Shown piece after piece: positions 28,115 to 32,451 of a stretch of 32,451 bases of DNA. The stretch spans positions 1 through 32,451 of the forward strand of contig JAAPAO010000402.1 in NCBI GenBank assembly GCA_013115145.1. Direction: 5' to 3'. Source of the stretch: Perkinsus chesapeaki (lineage: Eukaryota > Perkinsozoa > Perkinsida > Perkinsidae). A model generated the notes under the pieces. That model saw nothing but the letters and a program-made list of their open reading frames with translations. It ran no database searches and had not been told where the DNA came from. Made by a program: the position numbers and the translations under genes. Position 1 is the stretch's first letter, and every line of letters starts with the position of its first letter.

Positions 28115-28819
28115 CTAATGTGGAGCAGATAAAACGAAAAAAATCCGTTACAAAATATGTTACCATACAAGAAGTAAACGTCAAAGCCATTCCTTGTGGG
28201 CCTAGCTCTAGATGATGCTTCTCTCAGCCTGTCGGCCGGCCTAGCTTTCCCTGACCACATTTGTCTCATGATCCTTCGGTGAAGTGAGACTTGTCGAAAA
28301 AGATGGCATCAAAAGACAGTACGTGAAAAGATTGTCGAACAAGGATAGTCAAGAAGTATTCAATGGATGCCATGCACAGCGAAGAGTTGGGATAAGCTGG
28401 GGGCGATGATGCTGTCTCCAGTAGGATGCTACTGGAAGTAAGGGGTTCATCGAACCAGTGGAAACGTGGTTGGTGTATATCATCTCACCGATGATGGTTC
28501 CTAAGCTCCTGCCCAACTACGCTATCAAAAAGTTTAACACGTTCGGCTAGAAATGAGATTTTAGATGAACTGACAGTAAATATGCACGTCATTACTGAAT
28601 AAGTAATCCATTGCTAAAGTGATGTACACAGTCCCTTCAATCTTATAGTAGTAGCTTATCGTATATAGCATCATAACAGCAGTATAACAATTACATGTTT
28701 AACATTAAAGCAGAAGAGGCATATTCATTGTAGCATAGGACGACTGAATTCCTAATAAAGAGTTTTAAACATAACTCTACGAGCAAGGATAACAATACAG
28801 TTCTATATGATCATCATCA

Positions 28820-30961
28820 TTAAAATTGCTTTTTAATTATTCCCAACTTATCCGACTCCCGATCATCCCACTCTCCTTCATCTCCCAACAAACCTTCATT
28901 TCTTCCTTCTTCATTATTCTCCTTCTCATCGTTGGTCGGGTTGTCTCGTATCGCCGTTCCTTCCAGCAGCTCACTGAGTATTCGAGCGTTCAACTGAAAA
29001 TCTTATCATTCCCAAAGCATCGCATTGTTTCATAGATGAACTTGTTGGCCTCAGAACAATCGCTTGCTGGGACGTCTTACCAAGTACAATAATGAAACGG
29101 CTGATGAAACGGTTGATCGATATATCATCGAATTCTCACAGTTGAACGAGACATACCGTCGGTGTTCCGAGCCGGGAATAAGCAAAAGATGGTAACTTGA
29201 AAGCTATACTGCAAATGATATTTCTCACTGTTAGTAAATTTATATTCTACCATCGCAACATTTTTCGATCAACGAGAGATGCTTTTCCGTGAGACCAGAT
29301 GAATCCTGTAGAATTCTCGGCACTCTTGCGCTGCCCTCCTTATCAAGTCCGCCACAACAGTAAGACGGGAATACAACATACTATAGGGAAGAGGAGCTTT
29401 GAAGAAGACATTGATTCATATGTGAAGAAGTACCGCAGCACCAGCTCTTACCAAAGTCATGGCTTCGAATTCAGCACTTCCAGCAGTTGTTAAGGCATGC
29501 ATGATAACAGCGCATTGGTGAACCTTGAAAGGATCTTTCTGACCCGTCTGTCGATATATTTCCTATTCACTTGGAGCCTCACTTTAAAAATATATGCAAG
29601 GAATATAACGAATACGTGAGAGCAGTGGGACGGAGCCTCGACAGGACGAACACCAACACGCGGTGGTGGTGCAGTAAAAATAGTAAGACTCCAGCCGCTA
29701 GAGCCTAGCATCAAGCTTAGATACTCCCCTATTGTACTTCACTATTTTTATCCATATAGTTGACCATTACCCTCAATACCGCAGCTACCTCCCGAGCTAC
29801 CTTAAGTAACTCAGTATGCTCCCGGTTAGCGCATGCTAGTGCCCACGTCGTATTAGGGCAGCAGCATCATTTAACAGCGAAATATACATGTATGAGTATT
29901 CCGTTCGAACCTATTGGGTCCCATGAAATTATATATCTATATAAACTACGTAAAGACTTATGTACATTTTTAACTCTGGAGCAACTGCAAACTGCATATT
30001 AAAAGTATTTATTAAACCAGTTGTTACATCGACATCTCTTAAGTATCTTACTGTTAGTCGTACAAACAATGCAATATCATTTTAAATAACATTCCCGCCC
30101 GAACAGCCTTCACAGTGCGCGCTTAAATCTAAACCCTTAAATCTAGTTGGTCATGATGATGATGCGCACCAATGGACGTGATTCAGTGCCATAATGATAG
30201 CAACATTTTCCCAGCTCACGTTGAGTCTATCGGCCAACGGTCCTCGGATATTCTTAACGACTGTCTGCCAGTACTCTCGATTAGCCACACCTTCCTGGGC
30301 TGACTGGCGAACCTGTACAATGATTCTTGCGCGCCGCGAAATTGCTTATGGAAGTGGTTTTGTCGAGAAAATGTGTGAGGGAATTTGAATCATTTCCACG
30401 AGGAGGAATTGCGAATGATTGAGAGCTTCCAAAGAACCCTATGGTGGGTGAGCTTATACTCGGTTTGTCACAAAGAAGGAGCTTTGATACGAATGACAGG
30501 TTATGATGAACCTAATCGATCAACCGTTTCAACTGTCCACGCAAATCCGAATGCCCTCTAAGAACTTCCTCATCATACGACATTAGCTATTCGAGAATGA
30601 CAGTTTATTGCTCGACTGAGGCAGGCAGCCAATAGATCTACAAGCACCAATCTCAGAAGGCCAATTAGCCTCTCCAACGCGGAAAGCACCCGAAGTATAT
30701 TGAGGCGGAAAATAAGTTGTATTGGTCAATCTCACCGAATCGATAAAGACACTTTCTGATGCGGACATTTATAAAGCTTCCAATCATAGCCTTCATATGC
30801 CTATATTTCGACACTGCAGTGGAATCAGCGTATCTTACCTGAGCCACCCAATCCGCAACATTAACTTCCCTCTGAGTCACGCCACTCGAACTTGATGAGA
30901 AACTTCGGATGGCCGAAACCGATAGCGGCCGAAATTTCGAGAGCGAATTAGAGCAAGGCAT
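28820..30961 (-). CDS. Mitochondrion-targeted protein, many exons, likely helical
   Basis: The ATG at 30961 starts a presequence rich in Ser, Arg and Leu with no acidic residue for 30 codons (MPCSNSLSKFRPLSVSAIRS). It then reads GVTQREVNVADWVAQ to donor GTAAGATACG at 30838. Firm downstream exons: 30312-30220 (VRQSAQEGVANREYWQTVVK...), 29835-29738 (NREHTELLKVAREVAAVLRV...), 29380-29251 (LDKEGSARVPRILQDSSG...), 29203-29157 (AFKLPSFAYSRLGTPT) and 28993-28820 (LNARILSELLEGTAIRD... ending GIIKKQF). The introns 29204-29250 (47 nt), 29381-29451 (71 nt) and 28994-29156 (163 nt) have matching phases. Coding at 30583-30768 (VRLTNTTYFPPQYTSGAF) is probably included. The rest of the path is open. The acidic tail (EWDDRESDK) follows a glutamate-rich stretch. 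Function unknown; a mitochondrial RNA-processing role is only a guess from the helical style. Confidence 0.5.
29092..29121 (+). repeat. Dispersed 17-mer, copy 3, with a 12-bp tandem duplication
   Basis: ATGAAACGGCTG (29092-29103) is followed directly by ATGAAACGGTTG (29104-29115) and ATCGAT. It lies inside the 163-nt intron of the minus-strand gene, with CCAAGTACAATA just before it as in copy 1. Confidence 0.9.
30515..30531 (-). repeat. Dispersed 17-mer, copy 4 (opposite orientation)
   Basis: On the + strand it reads ATCGATCAACCGTTTCA, the exact reverse complement of copies 1-3. It lies between exons of the minus-strand gene. Confidence 0.9.
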
Positions 30962-31296
30962 CGAGGAGTAATAGAAACTGTATACGTAGGGTAGCCGCGA
31001 GTTTTTAGGCGCCGCGAACTGGCGTACTTTTACTTCGTACAGTGTAATCAACCTTATACAGTGAAAGGATGCCGAAGAGAGCCGACCTTATGGTATCAAA
31101 CAAGGCAATATATCTCTGAATATCGACTAGTAATTGTCTAAATTTGGTGTCTGAGTAAAATGGATGCTCATCAAGATGGGAGAGACTATGTTGCCATAGT
31201 ACTGATTGTCAGTACCTTGAACGCATTAAAAAGGGCTCGATGAATCCTTTCAAGGGTTTACCGATGCCATTGTGGACAGTGTTCACACACATATAG

Positions 31297-31686
31297 GTTC
31301 GGAGATATTCTCATTGATATGAGAATCCCGTACGTCTTTTGGTCCTCGACCACTAGTATCTTAAGTATATACGGCAATGAAGGCCAACGGGCATTGGAGG
31401 ACTACAACATCGTACAGCACTTCATCGATACTATGTTGAACAACCGAATATCTTGATCGGTGAGGCTTGTCCTACCGTGTCCGCACGTACAAGAATACTT
31501 CTCTTCTGGGGTGTTTGTCAAGACAAACACAAGGTGCTTACTGATAATTTCTGTGGAGGATGTCCGTTATTTCAGTTCGCACCAAGTATCCATATTGTTA
31601 TATTAGATTTGGAGTTGCTCTACGAAGTAGAGGCACCCACTACAGTACGCACCATAGATAGTGAAGCAATCAATCACGAAAAGTGA
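31297..31686 (+). CDS. Unassigned coding segment with an unresolved frame change
   Basis: Acceptor-like CACACATATAG precedes FGDILIDMRIPYVFWSST, SIYGNEGQRALEDYNIVQHF and a stop at about 31455. A second frame begins about there with IGEACPTVSARTRILLFWGV, KHKVLTDNFCGGCPLFQF and ends SEAINHEK. The change needs a short intron or a frameshift. The minus strand is also partly open. No family recognised. Confidence 0.35.
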
Positions 31687-31689
31687 GAC

Positions 31690-32051
31690 AGAAGCGAGAC
31701 ATGAGAAGCAAGCCACCTTCCGAGCCAACTTGATGCTGCTCTAGGACTCTCTGTGCAATATCATCCCGGCACAGCTGTGTGGCAGCACGAAGCTTGCCCC
31801 CTCCCCCCATCACTTCCTCGTCATCCATGCTTCTCCTATCTATTATAGAGCTATATTGTGTTATCAGTGCATCCTAAGCCACCACTAGGGCATATCCCCT
31901 GGGTGAGTTCAAGTCGTATTGTTGTGAAATACACTAATTATAAAACTAAGATTTCATGACATGTTAGTAAGTACCTCAACGCTTCCCTCAGGAATATGGA
32001 TTTAGTTCATGTGTTCAAGTTTTCATTACAACATGCCCCCTAACTCTACAG
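31690..32051. other. Short gene-free stretch
   Basis: It contains a C-rich run (CCCCCTCCCCCC at about 31797-31808) and no exon with splice support. Its right part may be an intron ending at the acceptor CTCTACAG (32051). Confidence 0.4.
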
Positions 32052-32155
32052 GACAATACGACTATACTGTCACCGGACATGACTCCTACTGGAGAGCTCG
32101 ATGAGATACCATCGTCTAACAACTACTACTGGCATGCCTCAATTGTTGGCACAAC
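32052..32155 (+). CDS. Internal exon of a gene running off the right edge
   Basis: It is bounded by acceptor AACTCTACAG and donor GTAAGTC. Only one frame is open throughout: TTILSPDMTPTGELDEIPSS then NNYYWHASIVGT. The flanking exons were not identified. Unknown function. Confidence 0.45.
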
Positions 32156-32451
32156 GTAAGTCTGGCTAGCCGTGCTTATTTTTGACACGGTTTCGTTGGG
32201 GAACTCCAAGATATAGTAAGATGTGCAAGATTTTACTCATGATCCTCCAGAGTTGTACCAACTTGAGCAACTACAACTGTGTTTCGGTAGATGGAGTAGT
32301 GGTCACTTTAGCAGTGACAGGGTCCTTGTAGGGAGGACCAAGTACTGCTGTAGTCGCTATCAGCAACCATGAATATATTGTAGGAGAGGATCACTCCCAC
32401 TAGAATGTCGCCCTTCGAACGTGTTGACAAGGCTTTTCACCTGCCCCACCC

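Noticed and set aside
29299-29714. + strand exons (for example KRSFEEDIDSYVKKYRS)
   Set aside because: The minus strand here has firm exons at 29380-29251 and 29203-29157 with matched phases, so the + frames are shadows.
1-32451. CRISPR array, prophage, transposase or integrase
   Set aside because: No spaced identical repeats beyond the 46-bp satellite and no recognisable phage or transposase motif were found.

Overview
The window looks like nuclear DNA of a protist, most consistent with a Perkinsus-like alveolate. This is an inference from style, not a database match. The reasons are genes built from many exons joined by GT-AG introns that are mostly 41-54 nt long, compact spacing with genes on both strands, and a lineage-type family of small secreted proteins. 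No rRNA, complete tRNA, CRISPR array, integrase or transposase was recognised. Gene models were made by hand from reading frame, splice-site phase and family motifs. Many single-frame ORFs are broken only because short introns interrupt them.

Left part (1-5350, + strand): a 46-bp tandem repeat at the edge, then the 3' half of an ATG2 autophagy lipid-transfer gene with about a dozen exons ending near 4971. Next (6390-9340, + strand): an uncharacterised coding block that runs into a GT31-type (beta-1,3-galactosyltransferase-like) gene with a DDD metal-binding motif and a duplicated EDV-like exon. At 9878-11452 (+) there is a complete six-exon, 447-residue RRM RNA-binding protein, the best-resolved gene here.

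Middle (12.9-20.4 kb): a minus-strand secreted-family gene (about 13.1-13.3 kb), a minus-strand coding segment (13.7-14.0 kb), a many-exon minus-strand gene resembling the phytase-like esterase fold (14.48-15.90 kb, probably extending to about 16.9 kb), and two + strand secreted proteins of one family (18109-18828 and 19985-20374). Hairpin-rich non-coding stretches lie at about 17.0-17.26, 19.48-19.66 and 21.18-21.45 kb.

Right part (22.7-32.45 kb): a minus-strand gene or pair of genes at 22685-24000 whose C-terminus recalls MED18, a small + strand exon at 24229-24423, a minus-strand helical-repeat gene at 25.96-26.93 kb, a compact two-exon + strand gene at 26925-27428, another minus-strand helical-repeat gene at 27.7-28.1 kb, and a long minus-strand gene (28820-30961) whose first exon encodes a mitochondrial-type presequence. 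The window closes with + strand exons at about 31.3-31.7 and 32.05-32.16 kb.

The most interesting signal is in the introns. Three minus-strand introns of 44, 45 and 50 nt carry tRNA T-arm/Pol III B-box-like sequence, and two introns of the ATG2 gene share a different 25-30 nt core. Together these suggest intron gain from mobile or copied elements (introners). A separate 17-mer occurs four times in long introns and intergenic DNA.
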